From assembly GCF_020382885.2 (NCBI RefSeq), contig NC_058513.1, positions 8,589,774 to 8,653,773 of the forward strand: a stretch of 64,000 bases of DNA. Direction: 5' to 3'. The stretch comes from Scatophagus argus (taxonomy: Eukaryota > Chordata > Actinopteri > Scatophagidae). Position 1 is the first letter of the stretch; every line of letters starts with the position of its first letter. The position numbers and the translations under genes are program-made. Positions 34,959-49,900 of the stretch are shown here, in pieces. The notes beneath the pieces are model-generated. The model had not been told where the DNA came from, ran no database searches, and saw only the letters and a program-made list of their open reading frames with translations.

Positions 34959-37900
34959 AGATAGGAAGAGAGAGAGAGAGAGAGAGCAAAGGACAGTGTT
35001 AGAGCGGAGGGCAAAAACAAAGCGAGGGGCAGATTACTCATCACGCAGCAGCACAAGTCACCTTCCTCAGAGCGTTTTTTAAATATTTCTCAGGAAAATC
35101 ATCCTCTGTTCACAGGGACTGTGCAGCATCAGCTGACCTTCATGTGCCCTTTCATTTTACATCTCAAATACATCTCACACAGTCTTTCCGCCACTTTGGG
35201 GGACATTACATAGACTTCCATTAATTTCCTGGAGGCTTAACCACCACATAACCGTAACAATAATCATTACTTGCCTAATCCTAACCTTTACCTTAACCTA
35301 ACCTTAAAGCAAGTCTTCACCCTAATTTTTAATGATTTATGTTGTCTCCATAACTACAGGAGTATGTATCCACACACACACACACACACACATACACAGT
35401 ATTGCTTAGGCTCTTTTTATGTAAGCAGTCTGCTAAAGTTGCAGGTGACTAACGACACGAAAATGGTGAAGACCTGGAGAAGAAATGTTTCCTAAATGGA
35501 TTTTTCCTTCAATTAAAAAGGTCCAAATCTCTGATCAAAGTAAAGCCAGGAGACCACAGGCTAACCTTGCTGAAGATTTCCAATTTCCAATCTGTGTGCT
35601 CTCTAAAAGCTGTAATATTCATGAGCAAAACATAATCTGCAAAATGAACAGACCCCAAATGTGCTGGTTAAAATGATATAATTTATAATATGAAAAATAC
35701 AGGTGGTGATGGGAGTGACAAAGACATGAACATTATGACACTGTAAAGTTATTAGACACTTAAATCTGCGAATACTTTCAGTGCTGTTATATATGAACAA
35801 TAACTTTAATCTAGGAGGGAAAAACGTCTGAACATCAATAAGAAATACCTCGGTTTCAACCGTGTTCTGCCCCTCAATTTCAAAGTAAATCTGCAGATGA
35901 CTCACAGGGGTTTTATGATTATTAAGAGATGTAACCAGTTTGAGAATGCTGTGTCTTGAAAAATTAAGTTTATATCATACAGAATTTGTTGCATTGTACT
36001 GATTGAACTGATGTTCAGTTCAGTTTCTAAAGAATATTCTAAAAAGATGTTATGATGATATTGTACATTTTCTATTTTATAAATAGCATTTAAAAAGCAG
36101 GGACGATACTGTTTTACAGTATATAGTTTTATGTTAAATATTGTTTTATATAAGGTGACCTATGGGTCACATGAGTGCCAGCTGAAATCATTTGTTGATT
36201 GAAGCACGGTATGCAAGACACGAGTTGTGCGTCATGTTTTACTTTGAACGGACTTGGATCCATTGTTGTGCAGGGAATGTATCAGTGTGACGGCCTGTTA
36301 TTAATGAGAAAAACAAAAATACACCAAACAAATGGACTGCGCAATATGTACCCAGTCAGCAGCTGCTCTTAACTGTGTCAAAGTATTTAAGTTGTGCAGT
36401 CCAGTGCACCTGCCGCTGCGTTAAAGGTTGCAGTGCAGTGAGTGACACCATCAAGTAGGCCAGAATTCCAAGCAGGGGAGAAATCACAGTGGCAGTAGCT
36501 GGTGAGAGGACAGCGTCAGACACTGTTAATTATGCAAATGAGCTGATAAGGGATGCGGAGAGGGCTGATAAAACAAAACAGCCTCTTTTTAATCACAGTT
36601 GGGGTTTGCTGGAGTTGTGATCTCAGATCTATAATGCATGTTGTAACATTCGTATTCTCTGTGTGTGTGTGTGTGTGTGTCGTGGGACCGCACAGAGTAA
36701 ACATCGTCTCAAAGAACGCCTTGTCAGCCCGTGGTGGCAGTGACGATCATGGAAAGACAGATGGTAATCAGAATGCGTTCCTGACTCATTCATCTCTCCT
36801 CGCTCTGACACCTATGGGCTATTTTACGTGGATTTACGGGGCATATGAAGGTTGACGCTTCAGCTAAAGATTTGAGGAGATTCACGATGTCCCATTTTTA
36901 GTGGTTCCACAAAATTGCAATTACACAGTGCACAGCATACAGTATGCGGTCTCTGATCTCTTCAAAGTAAAGGAAAAATTGGAGCCATTTCGGCAGCATC
37001 AACATCTGAGTTTCTCTTTTAGAGTTTTCTGGAGCCTCATAAAATTTTTGCAGCTCATTTAAGACTTCAGTGCTGTGGAGCTGGGAGATATGTTAATTAA
37101 ATATTGATGGACATGAAAGATATCATCAGAAGTTTTTACTCGTATTAAGATTATGGTAGAATTTTAGTCTCTTAACTGCTCGATTCAGTACAATGAAGTG
37201 ATACAAGAATTCATCTGCATTCAAGACCAACATTCACTCTCCTTTTTAGCTCTGTTTGTCTCTCCACCAAGTCCTGAGGGAGATATCTGGCTCCTTTTTT
37301 TAGTCTGTTTGTCTGGCTACCTTTTGTGTGGTGAGTTTTTAGAGCTTGTTCATTGGAAACAGCTGATGGCGAGCCATTACAGCAGTGGGAGTAAATCAAA
37401 ACAGTAATGTTGTGAGCTGTAAAACCCAAACAACAAGTTAAAGCTCCTTATAGCTTAGGGAACGGCAGGGGGATATCCTCTGTGAGTTCAACATTACCAG
37501 CATCACCCTTCACTTTTTACACAATACCTTCATCTATTGTTAACTTAAAAAAAAAAGAAGGTGATTAGAGTAGCTTTATGGGTAGTGAAGTGGGTTGTTT
37601 TCTAACTCGACAGTTAACACCAACGCAGACCACCTCTTTGCAGGAGTCACATGTCAGGGAGGTGACACCACCATCTGCGGGTGAAGAAGAGAAGACAACC
37701 CCAGACCTCCGGCTCAGAGGAAGAGACGGGCTCCATGGGGAGGATACAAACTGCTCGCTCTGCTTTGGTGAGAGGCTCCCACATACAGTATGAATATTAA
37801 AGAGGCCTGTCATGTGGGCTCTCCTGCTTAGGGGGGATTTAAGATTTAGGATTCTAACACTCAGCAGGAGCTCAGACGCGAGGTATACGATTATTCCGGC

Positions 37901-40900
37901 GCCAAGTTGACACATTCCATCTGACGGACAGATTATTTATTGTTGCCATCATGAGGTCATCATCAGCATCATCAAATCTTTTTGTGCATAGAGTAAAAGT
38001 CAACTACACACTCAGGGCTGCACTCCATCTACTGCAGTATAATACCCATTGAGGCTCGGATAACTGAGCCTCGGTCAAACCATACTTGCTACACAATTAC
38101 TGTTACTCAAGGCTGCCTTTAAGCTATGGGTCAACTTTGTATTTTCCAGTCTCTCCAGGATACAGGAAGGGATAGTAAACTGATCCAAGGCAAGGGTTTG
38201 ACAGTGCCTGAGGCTGCAGATCTCTGTAACCACTCCAGTGGAGGCTGTTGCAGTAAAAAAAACATCCCCTAATCCCTGGAAAATATGCCTCTGCACCAAC
38301 ATTTACAAACCTGATGCTTTCACTGTCTGCTTCCTAGAGTTTGTGTCAGTGGTTAGCAACCGACTGATTACTGACTGACTGACTACATATGTGACTGATG
38401 TAGGTTTTCCACAATCAAACATAAAGGATTAATAGATGTTTAAAAATTGTTTAGATACATAGGATAGGATTTAAAGGTGAATATATGATGATGATATTGG
38501 CCCATGGCTTTCATCCAAAATTAAACATTTATGTAGAAATTTATATTTTGGAGGGGCCGCCCAGCAAGCATAACACGCTATAAGGCAAACATATTAGCAA
38601 TTTAATATTTACATGTCTAGCTGACACAGAAAAACATAAGCATTCATTTGGGGATGTGCTTCAGGCGAATGTAAATCCAATATTCACTTTCTTTTTAGCT
38701 CTGTTTGGTTTTCATCAACTCGCAAGGGAATTTTTTTGGCTCTTCAACTGCTAAATGCCAGTAAATTTCAACGTTTTCTGCCCATCATTTGGTGCAGGAC
38801 GGGTAGCGTACGGTGATTTTTTTTGTTGTTGTCTTTAAACAACACTGGCTATGTCGCGGACTGGAAAATGAAACCAATGTTACGGCGAGCAAGTCTTTTC
38901 ACATGACAATCATCTGAGCATTGTTAATATGAAAATATTGATTGGAACAGCTTTAAAGCACAGATGCCACAGTGAAAACACACTGAGTTCTCAGAAGCTT
39001 TAGTCAGGGTTTGGAGAGAAGATGTAATCAGGAAAGTAAAACCTTTAATCTAAGTCTTAATTTGCAAAGATGGTGTTTTCTGGGAACCTAATGGAAGCCT
39101 GAGCAAATTAATATGCACAAAGTTGCACTTCTGGCTGGTCAGCCAATAAATTACTCAGGAGAGGACAATTAAAGGACAATGTGTGTTTATTTATTCAGGT
39201 GATTTAGTCAGTATTGGGTACAAACAAATCTGGCAACTCAGCACTGTGCATTCATTCCATCTATTAGTAGTATAAGCTGTGAGAGAAGATCCAGATCACA
39301 TAAATTTATTCGGTCATGTTAACAAAATTTTAAGGATTTCCACACTGAAACTGTCAATTTTCAAAAAAAAAAACAAAAAACATTTCCACTGAAAACACAA
39401 AGAAGAGTATCAGTGAGGGCAAGCTTGTTGACTTTGACGTTCGGGTTGCTGTATTTGTGCATGCCCCAGACAGATCTATCCTGTCTGCAATAAATCTTGT
39501 GGTCCTGCACAGAGATGTGCTGTAGTCAGCAATCCTGTATAGTCACAGGGCTGCTCCGTTGGCTAATAAACTGGGGAATTGCCTGATCAGATTTATTTAC
39601 TAAGCACAAATAAGAAGAGAGTAAGACTGATGGAAAGTGAGAGCAAGAGACAGCAGGTACAGAAGACACACCAAGGAAATTACAAGTTTCTTTCTTCTGT
39701 GTACGTTTGTGTTATGTGTTTAACATCGTGCTGCCAAGTTACAGGAGAACATTATGGCTCTAGTGGGTTTTGTAGTTGAAGCAACACAGAGGCACAGTTA
39801 CAGGATGAAGTGACATGGTGAGTCTGTATACCGTTAGACCTGAATGAAACAAACAGGAAGGAACGTGCTGGAGTTCAAAACTGCTGCCACCATGTTTGAC
39901 AATAAAATCATGTTTTGTGTGTCATATCTACGTAACGTGCACATAACATCATAATTATGTTTCTCCATGAAGGGCTACAAATACCGAAATAGGTGACTTA
40001 CTTTAGTCTTTGTGAGCAGAAAGAGGTGACAAAAGTAAAAATAAGTAAATTTCAGGGTGACTCACCTGGAAGAAGACCCTCTGTCACATAGACCTTTGTC
40101 TACTTTACAGTCCATTTGAAATGCTCATAGCTTCGAATGTCATTTAATAGAGTGGTGTCCATTTCAAAGCCTCATTTCAACTATAATACTGCTGTCAGAC
40201 CGGGGAAGCTCTGTTAAAGATATTTTCCACCTGGGAGGGAGATGGACTCCTCCGTGTCACCCAGACAGAAAGAGGTAAGGGAAATATCACTTCTGTCACT
40301 GATGCTTTCCTTAAAGTGGAGCAGCACGACTCACAATCAGTCCTCATCCAATCTAACATCTTCATCCATCTCCTTGTGTCCTGGTGAACAGGGACAGGAA
40401 GGAAGAAAGCCCTCAGATGATATAAAGGAAAAGACAAAGTCTGAGAAGCTGCGCTGCGGAGGAGCATCCAAACTGTCCGAATCTTGAAAGCAATTAAACA
40501 CCACTCATCTGTGCTCCTGCATTGCAGTCAAAGCACATCATTAGACAAACAATTTGACTTAGGGGAGCACACTTCGAGAGTCAGAACACAACATAAATCA
40601 AAACCTCTCTTGTGTAAATACCCTCCACAAAAGAACCAAAAAGAACCCACACTACTGACATCAAACTCTGGCTTGGAGAAACTGATACAATTCATCAATT
40701 TCGCTGTGTGCCAACATGGCCGCTGTACACACTTTGCCCTTGGGTTCCTTAAAGATTGATTCTGTTTATTCTAACAGTGTTCGACCCTGTTCAAATTTTC
40801 CCCATGAGGAAAAATATGATAATATTTATACTTTCCAAAAGTCCAGGGGTCGTCAGGAAAAATCTATAGTCTCCACAAGTCACATCCTCAGAGCTGCTCA

Positions 40901-43900
40901 GCAGAGCACTAACCATTAGTGGAAAAGTATAATCATATCTGAGCTGGGACAGCGTGTGGGCTCATGAGCATGTCTATAAGTGAAGAGGAAAAGACACAAA
41001 ATTTAAAGATTTGTGAGTGCATCCAAAATGCCTACTGGTCCTGAAGTTTTGTATGCCACAAGAAGAGCTGAAGTACAGAAAAAATTCTTTGCACGACCAA
41101 AGCAGTTATCACTCACGACTGCTTCTCAGCTAACAAGCACAATAGCTGACCTTGGATGGCAATCACTGAAATTCTTTGATGAAAGAGCATGAAATCTCTT
41201 CCTGTGCTCAAGGTTATAAAGTCACAACGATGGGTACAGCAAGGGTGATGTGCTTCTTCGGAGGAGGACTTTGAAACCAACCACAGACGTAAATGGAATA
41301 TAAACTGAGCAGCGAAATAGGCTCCTCTCTAACTCACAGAGTGTCCGACAAATATTGCCGTCCCGGATTGGCTTCACGCAGCAGATGCAAATAGACACCC
41401 ATAAACACGATGAGTTTGGTCTGCACAAACGGGCTGCCTTCAATTAGGCTGCATTACAGTAAAAATATTCATCATCCTTGGTGTCGTTATCAGCAAGGCT
41501 GCAGGGGGTGGTTGTAGAGGAAGTGAGCTTGGTGTCACCTGGGAAGAGTTGACCGTGGGGTGAGATGGGGGGGGGTTGGGAATTACCATAATCATGCTGG
41601 CAGCCTCTGCAACGCACCAAGGTCACCCTGCCTTCTCAGCCCGGCTCAGCACAAGGGGGAGCACATCCGAACCACACTCTTCAGTGTTATGCGCAACACC
41701 ATACGTAGAGGTCCGCAGCTGAACTTGGCTAAAAGAACTGAATGTTGCACAGTCACAGATACACACTCCACCAATGGACCTTCAAAGAAAGAGCGTGCAA
41801 TAAATAATTAGTATTCAGCTGGCAGCAACAATACGAAGACGACTCCAGAGCTTTCACAGTCCTAAAATGCCTCCTGTTCTCCACAGTCCTCCCCAAATTC
41901 ACCTCAAGCCAATCCAATCAGTGCATTGTTAAATATCTCTACGCCAGTGCCTGATGTGAGTCAGATCCAAAGCAGGAGAGTCAGAGGCCGAGTCATACCC
42001 CTCTGGCACTGAGAGCTATTTTTCCAAGTTTCTATTCTGTGAAGCTTCATCTCTCCCTTTCTTCTAGCTTGGTTGTTGACACAGTCCAAAGGTGCAACAG
42101 CACTGGTTTACCTGAATCAACCTTTCATTTCCCACATCCATTTGGTCACAGTGAGCCTTTCTTGAACACCACTGTGAACCGTTTTTGCTTTATGAGTTCC
42201 TCATTAAGCTGTATTGGACTATACTATAAAATACCAGGAAGTTTCATGAGATACAACAACAATACTCCTTAACTCACTGTCTGCTTGCAAGTATTTTATG
42301 AGCTTCATGGAGCTTTCACCCACATTTTAGTTTAATAAAATGTAGTTTAGTAAAATTAAAATTAGTTTAGTTTAAGAGAAACTTTTCCACCAAGAAAGTG
42401 TGAAATTAGTCAGTTAAAAGCTCTGAAAAAAATATAGTAAGTGGACCTTACAACTGTTTCTGCAAGGTCAAATGAAATCACATGTATTTTCAATCAAGTA
42501 TATAACTATTTAAGAAAACTTTTAAAATTTATTCTGTAATATTACTTTAACAGAGAACAATGAACGAACGAGTAACAGTGAATAAGATCTATAAAGTTAT
42601 TCTGTAGCCAGTGTGGAAAGCTAACATCACAGTAGGCAAGTTCTATTCATATTTCCCATTACTCAATTGAATTTATTGATTTTAATCTATAGGTTCAATC
42701 CAAAAGCTTTATTTCTAGGCTTCTGGGGTTTTCCATGAAAGTGAACTGGCAACTTGTGAGCTTTGACCAAATATCAAACATCAGCAAAATGGATGACGGA
42801 CAAAGTCGCTCTTGGCCACACACCAAAGCCCTCTATTCACTGGCAGCATATACACTACAATCATATGTATCTTGTCTAAATATGTGCAGTAACAGGGATG
42901 TGGAAAATGGAAGCTTAACACAGACAAGACCTCCGGTCATTTACACAATGAATGGGCTTTTATTAGTGCTAGACAATGCAGAAACAATCATAAGGCTAAA
43001 TTAGGACCAACAGTGCAGCGAGCCCGAAGCTGACACTGCTGCCATCCTGCCTCATATCAGAATAACGTTAGTCAAATGCTGAAGGATTGAACATCACAAG
43101 TTACTTAGCGTGGCAGTTTCAAGTCAGGAGAACATCAACCGGCTCCCACAATGAGGTTATACTGACATGCGGTCATTTATTTATTTTCCATTACAATTTC
43201 TTAACAGGCCACAAACAACAGCAGGTCACATGTCTCGTCCTTCTCCTGACTGACGACACCAATAAGCATTATGGGCAAAGTGTTTTCCAGCATTGGTTGG
43301 CCTGTTTACAGTTACAGTTAATAGCAACAATTTTGTTAACAGGCTCATGAACACAAGGAGGAGAAAATCTGCCTGCATAATTCAAACTATAGGCTCTTCT
43401 ATAGGTCAGTGAGCTAATCCACCTGAAACCTCTCAGGGTTTCCAGTTCAGTGACTCAGATGCATATATCTGAATATTGTTAAACCTTTATTCATCCGAGG
43501 CCAGTAGTGGGAAGAAAATATTCTAGAAAAATACAAAATATTCTCTGCTTCCACCTTCTCAAATGAGAAGCTTTGCAGTTTGTCATTACCATATCGCAGA
43601 TGTGAAAAGATGTGAAAACATCTCCTTGGGCTATTAGAAGGTCTTATGGGTATTTTTCCACTGTTTTTGGACATTACATAAACAAAAATATTTAATTTTA
43701 AAAAATCTGCGTCATATCATTTCAATTTAAATGATCAAAGTATTCATTATGCATACTGGCCCATGGATTTTATATATACATAAAATATTGGGTCAATATC
43801 TTTGATATATTAACACCAGTATGTAAGCAGTACTTTAATGTTGTAGTTGCTTGAGGTGAAGACAATTGAAGTACTTTATATACTGCTGGTTTATTATGTC

Positions 43901-46900
43901 TTTAAGAAATCATCATGTTTTACACACTGATCATATGTTTTGTATGTAAACACTAAATCTGAAAATCAACCAGTTTATGATTCCCTCGGGATCAATAAAG
44001 TATCTATCTATCTATCTATCTATTCACTGTATTTAGTCACTGGTTGATTTTCAGATTTAGTGTTTACATACAAAACATATGATCAGTGTGGATAGATAAA
44101 TACTTTATTGATCCCGAGGGAAATTCAAGCAATTGAAAAAAATTGAAATTGAAGCAAGAAGTACAAAATTTCCTTCTGAAATTTAGTGGAGTAGAAATAT
44201 TAAGCAGCATTAATGTGGGAATACTGGAGAAAAGTATCTACTATCAACCGCATTTAAGCTCAGTAAAAATACTCGTAGTAGATGCTGAAACAGTTTCTGA
44301 ACAAAAATTAGGCACATGGCCGGGGGTGAGATGAGATGTCTATCCACATGAATTTATATTATTTTGTGGCACTTTTATTATCACTTTTATCTTGTACTTG
44401 TCTGTATTGTAAATTTGCATACAGATTTTATTGCATTTTTATTGTATTTTTTATTGCACTATGCACGTATTTGTTTTTCTAAAAGCCCATCTGGGGACAA
44501 GCACTGCAAATTAAATGCTATGATTTGTGGCATTATTCGGCTCAGTGAATATTCTACGTGTATGTCTACATCCCCATTAAAATAATCAAAAATAAATAAA
44601 TAAACCAAAACAAAATCCAATTAAAATATATTTTAAAGATTATTTTTCTGCAATGACAAACAGTGCAGAGAGTCTGATGACAGGCAACAACAGTGAAGGA
44701 CACATGACACACACTCTCACACTTATACTTTCTCTGAATAAGGTCTTAAACACTTTCTTTCATGCTTGATGACAACTGTTTTCTTTACAACCAAAAGGTG
44801 AAGGTGGCAGAATCTTTAGGATTTGCTGATATTTTCAGAAAGAGAAAATCAGATGTGTCACAGTGAAAGCTTTGCCGCAGGTCAATGTTTTGTCACACTG
44901 AAGTTTGGAGAATCAACTCTGACAGGCAGCAAACAGCAGGAAAAAAAAAAAAAAGTATGTCGACACTGAAACGTCATCAACACACTGAGCTGAGTGGGAC
45001 ATGGTGAGACAGCAGACTCTGGCTTGCTGTCATGAGAGGCTGCTGGAAGATTACATTTGATTTGTCTCAAGTGTAAGGTGTTAGGGGAGGCAGACACCCC
45101 GAGGCTCACTCAGAGCTACGAGGTAAAACATGGTGTTTTGGCACCTGTTGATGTCCTGGAACACACAAAAGAGTCGCTGGCCTGAGGGAAGGAGACCCAC
45201 AGGACAAAGATGGAGAAAAAGAACGTAGAAACAACAACAACAACAACAAAAAGGAATCCCTGTTTCTTTTCTTTTACGTGGAGCTGGGCTCAGATGTATG
45301 AACATGACTCAACATTTTATATTCACCTCATCAACATAGTGTGAAAGTTTGTTCATGTTTGGAAACATAAAATTCAAATGGAGCTCTTCAGCTCCCGTTA
45401 GTGCAGCAGAGCCATGAAGGATTACTGAGTGGATGCAAAATGAACAAGGACAAGGACCAGTATCTGACAGCACAGTCAGGAAATAATTACAGAATTGTTC
45501 CTTTAGTCAGCACACATCCAAGGACAGAATGTGCAATGTCATACATTATTTTCATTGAGTGCACTAGGACCAGTGCAACAGAGTCTAAATTAGGCCAAGA
45601 TTTACAGATGTGTAACACCATATGGCCTACACAGATTAAACCTGGTACTTTGTGAAACTTACTTTTTTATTTTTCCTCTCTTAAATTGAAGCAGACATTA
45701 TTTTCAAGCTAATGACTACAGAGATGTGAGTTCATGCATTCACTTTTACAGTATTTGAGGCATTTTCAGAAAGAAAGAAAAAAAAAATCTTTCTTTTGGC
45801 TTTGAAAGCAAGCCTTCCGGTGACAAACACTTGCAGCGTGTTAAAGCGCACACATAAAGACACAATACCTGCAGCACGTCGCTCCATAAACGCACACACT
45901 GAGTGCATAACCTGAAAGCTCCGCTGCCACAAAAATAACAAGCAACATGCGTGCGAGAGCTGATAGCGACAGCCAACATGATTGAACTCATGAGCTAGAA
46001 TAAGACTGCATGAATATAAACATGAGACAGCCGTGGGCAACAAAATAGGGAAAGGGGACAAGAAAAAAAAAAAAATCAAGCATTTCACTGAGTAACCTGA
46101 AGTGCTGGACAATTTCTAACATCCACAAGCAATCGTGAGCTTACAAAGACTGAGTGAAGACTGGCAAAATGCAAAGTGTGAGGCAGTGAAACAACTTGCA
46201 GAATGAAAGACACTGAATAGATCAGTGAAAGGAAGAATGCGTGGAAACACAGAAACAAATAGCTGGATCTTATATTTCACATATCTATTTACTTATCTGT
46301 CCGTAAGATTCACATTTTCCCGAATTCAGTGTGCAATGTTAATTAAAAAAAAACCCCACTGTAGATCAAACCAGACATAAAATCTCAGCTACAGTATATT
46401 CACATTGTAGCATCAGTTTAAACATCCACAGATAATCAATAAAACAACATAAGAGTCTACAGCCATGCTGTATTAGGCACAGCGGTGCGTTAAGCTGAAT
46501 GAGCATGCCAACATCCTCACATTGACAATGCTAATGCTATTTAGCAGGTTAATATTTAACATGCTCAGCATCTTAGTTTACAATGTTAGCATTCCAGCAT
46601 TTGTTAACTGTCACTGAACATATCCTTGCTTTTAACTCAGGAGATTATTAAGTTCACCTTGAGCTCAGCATGAATGTGTGCTACCAACTGTGAAAAAATG
46701 TAAACATCAGGGTGGTTGTTCTTTTATTTCATTCATTTTAACACACACAGCTTCTAATAATAAGACTCATATTGGTCAGTGGTGTCCTGAAGGAGTCCTA
46801 AAAGTAAAAATTAATAATTAAAAAAAATAATATAATTATAAAAAAAATATTGATTACATTACATCTAAAATTTTGACCAGTGTATCTCAGAGTCTGAGTG

Positions 46901-49900
46901 TCTGACCTCCTGCTGTGCTCAAAGCCAGGGAGGAGGCCTTCGACTGGCCTCTCACCTGCAGGCAGCAGTGCCGTCTCTACTCCTGACTGAGCGAACTCGC
47001 CTTTCTTCATTAATCCAAACCAGAGCCTCCAAAACACCACAACACACAGAATGACACACACAAATAGTCCTGGTGCACATCCCAATCTGTCTACTATTGG
47101 ACTGTTTTCACAATCAGACAGTGAAATTATATACCAAAAACTGTTCGTCATCTTGTGAACATGAGACAGCTCAGCTCTTCCTCGCTTGGTCAGGAGGAAT
47201 TCAGCTGATTCCTTCCTCTCTGCCTCATTTCTCAGACTGAAGAGCGAAAACTCAAAATCTACCAGAAGTTGACAATCATGTTGCTGATTTGGTGTAAACT
47301 GTTTATATTGTGTTAAATGCAGTGAAATTCAACTTTAATTCCAGACAGTTACATGCAACTTCAACTTGTACTACACCAGTTCAATTTCCATCACTGCGAA
47401 GAATGCGGTTCATCTCCAGGCTCTGGGGGCACAGATATCACCATCTCCTCGCTGCTTTCTTCCTCCTTTCTGTCTCCAAACAGCATCTCAAACTGCACTC
47501 AGGCTAATTCCCCAGAGAGAAACCCTGCATTACTCTCCCGCTTTTCCTCCTCTAAGTCCCATGCATGATTTCTTGCTCTCTCTCTCTGTCAGATTACTAA
47601 AATAAATCAAAGCCACAATCATTCATGTGTGTTAAGAGCGAGTACGCATGTGCATGTAGGGGTGAGGGTCTGACTTTTACAGAGCACGAGGAGTTTTGAG
47701 CTGCTTTAACTCCATTTAAGTTACTCTTGTAAGTGCAGAGAGAGGGCAGAATAAGAAAAATAAAGGATTTGGATTTTTAGTCACATAGAAAAGAAGGCCT
47801 AAAAAGCACGTTACTGAAAGTGAGAGCCTATAACTCAATATGAATTAGACTGCTGCTCTCGACAGTAATCAAATAATGGTTAGCAAGAGATTTACAAGAT
47901 CCAAGACAGGAATTCTTCCCAGTGAAGATGAAAGGGAGAAGAGGTTTATGCAGTCGTGTTGATAGGACTTCTGAAAATACACGTTAACAGTAAAAAAAAA
48001 ACTGCAGTGATGATCCAGCAATCAGTGTGGATTTTAAATTTCCAATCTGCACACTGGCTCAGAGGAGGATGAAAGTTAATGAGGTTTCTCGTCAACAAAG
48101 ACTCGAGTGCTGCAGCCAGACCTCGGGGTACAGTGAGTCACACTGCTGTATTCTGTTTGGTGAGGTTTTTTCTTTTTTTTTTTTCTTTTAAAGGTCTGGG
48201 CCACCGGGTCAGATTTATCAAAATAATCAAGCTGGCCTGCTCATGGATGTCACCTTCAGGACTAGATGCTAACTAATTCAGTCTCACTGGAAGTGTGGAG
48301 CTGTGAGCTGTCAGACTAAATATTTAACTTGAAATAAAACTTAAATAAAGTGCAAAGCTTAAGGATGCTTATTGGAAATGTATTTCCTTTGTTCAGCTTA
48401 AAAACAGAGCTGTTATGTTACCAGTCTAAGCCGCAGCATTATTATTTCTCATTCCTTTCATTTTGATGCTTGCAAATGTAATATAAAAAAAAAATATATG
48501 TGGTTAATCTAAGTAATAAAAACTTTAGGCACCACTGGTTACACACTAATACTACTATATTAAAAGACACTCACCGGCAAGCACTCCTGCCATGTAAAGC
48601 AGACTTATTCGTAAGATGCCGTGGACCATCTCCAAAGGAACACCAATCATCAGCTGCAGTAAAGCATTGAACCCCAGCTGCTCTAAACTAGGAAGAGAGC
48701 ACAGAAACAGAACAAGATTCGAATGACAGCATTTGTACAACACCTGCAACAACCAACCAAATCACAGCTGAACCAGTCCTGTTGAAATCAACATGTGATA
48801 AGTGGAGGTTCGTACCCAACATGCATAAACATGTAGCTGAAGAAGCGCCACACTTGTGCACGATGGCCGGGATGGTAGACCAGGGGGCTTTTCATGAAGT
48901 CAGGCTGATAGGTCTGCAGTACCCACTTGTTTAGCATGATGCCATAGCACATGAACACGATAATCTGCAACAAACACAGTAATGACACCAAACTATCAGG
49001 ATCCTGACTTACCCATTACACACTCTGTCTGCAGACTGACTAGTACACTAGTAGGTCTACACATATAATTGCGAAATTGTGCCGCAATAGTTTTATGAAG
49101 GATGCATGGCGTTCTCTTGTCTTTCTGTATTCCTCAGTTGATGCTTATTAGACTTGTGGAGACAATTACTGCTGGGAGGAAGAAAAAAAAAAGAAGACGA
49201 CACATCTGGTTCAAATCCATTAATTTCTTTTCATAAAATAATGACTCATTGTCTCCGTGAATTAAAATGAATGTGAACTGTTATTATTACATCCTCATTG
49301 TCATTACAGACCATTCAGCGCCACTTGGAGGCTTTAGGAGAGCACTTGGCTTTCTTTCCTATGTATTATGATGATTTCAGTGGGAAAGGTTGAAGTTTTG
49401 TTAAGAAGCTGTAGGTTATTTTTGCAGCTTAATCTCCAACCATTCAACAGTGGTCTGTGGGGCAATCTGTGTTATTAGTTCTCTTTTTTCCCCCAATGAA
49501 CATAATAGGTCATTTATTGCCACTGTTGAGACTAGGGGGCTCGCGACCTGATTTCCAAGCTCCAAAATCAGTATATGGAAGCTGACCGAGGGTTTCAGCT
49601 CGGAGGGATGGCATTAAATGCACCCACTAAGCCCCTGACTCCCAAATGGGTTACCAGCTCATATCGAGCTCACAGTACAAGCGTGTGATCAAAGGCAGAA
49701 AATCTCTTCAGCAGGTCTGAAACGAACAGCTGAGCCAACAGAACAGTGTTAAGTCAGTGCTGTGGGTTAGTAGTACATACTCAACTAAAATAAGGCAGGC
49801 AAAAGATTTTTTTCCAAATATCTGAATCAGTACAATAGCCTGTATTCAGTCCAGTATTGGACAAGTCCATGACATGACCTCCTAAATCTCACCTGTACGA

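Larger units (their letters stand above)
34900..48574 (-). other. 13.7 kb rhbdl1 intron
   Basis: Separates the exon ending AGVLA from the GSLTVSITD exon. It holds microsatellites, an inverted repeat (43923-44090), LINE 3' fragments and a degenerate dispersed repeat near 46.5 kb. No coding exon is supported. A segment near 36520-36610 (ttaattatgcaaatgagctg, with an ATGCAAAT octamer) looks like a possible conserved non-coding element, but that cannot be judged without alignment. Confidence 0.55.

Noticed and set aside
46798-47151. 117-codon minus-strand open frame with a hydrophobic stretch
   Set aside because: No family likeness, an AT-rich tail, no splice or promoter context, and it lies inside a rhbdl1 intron. 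Probably chance.
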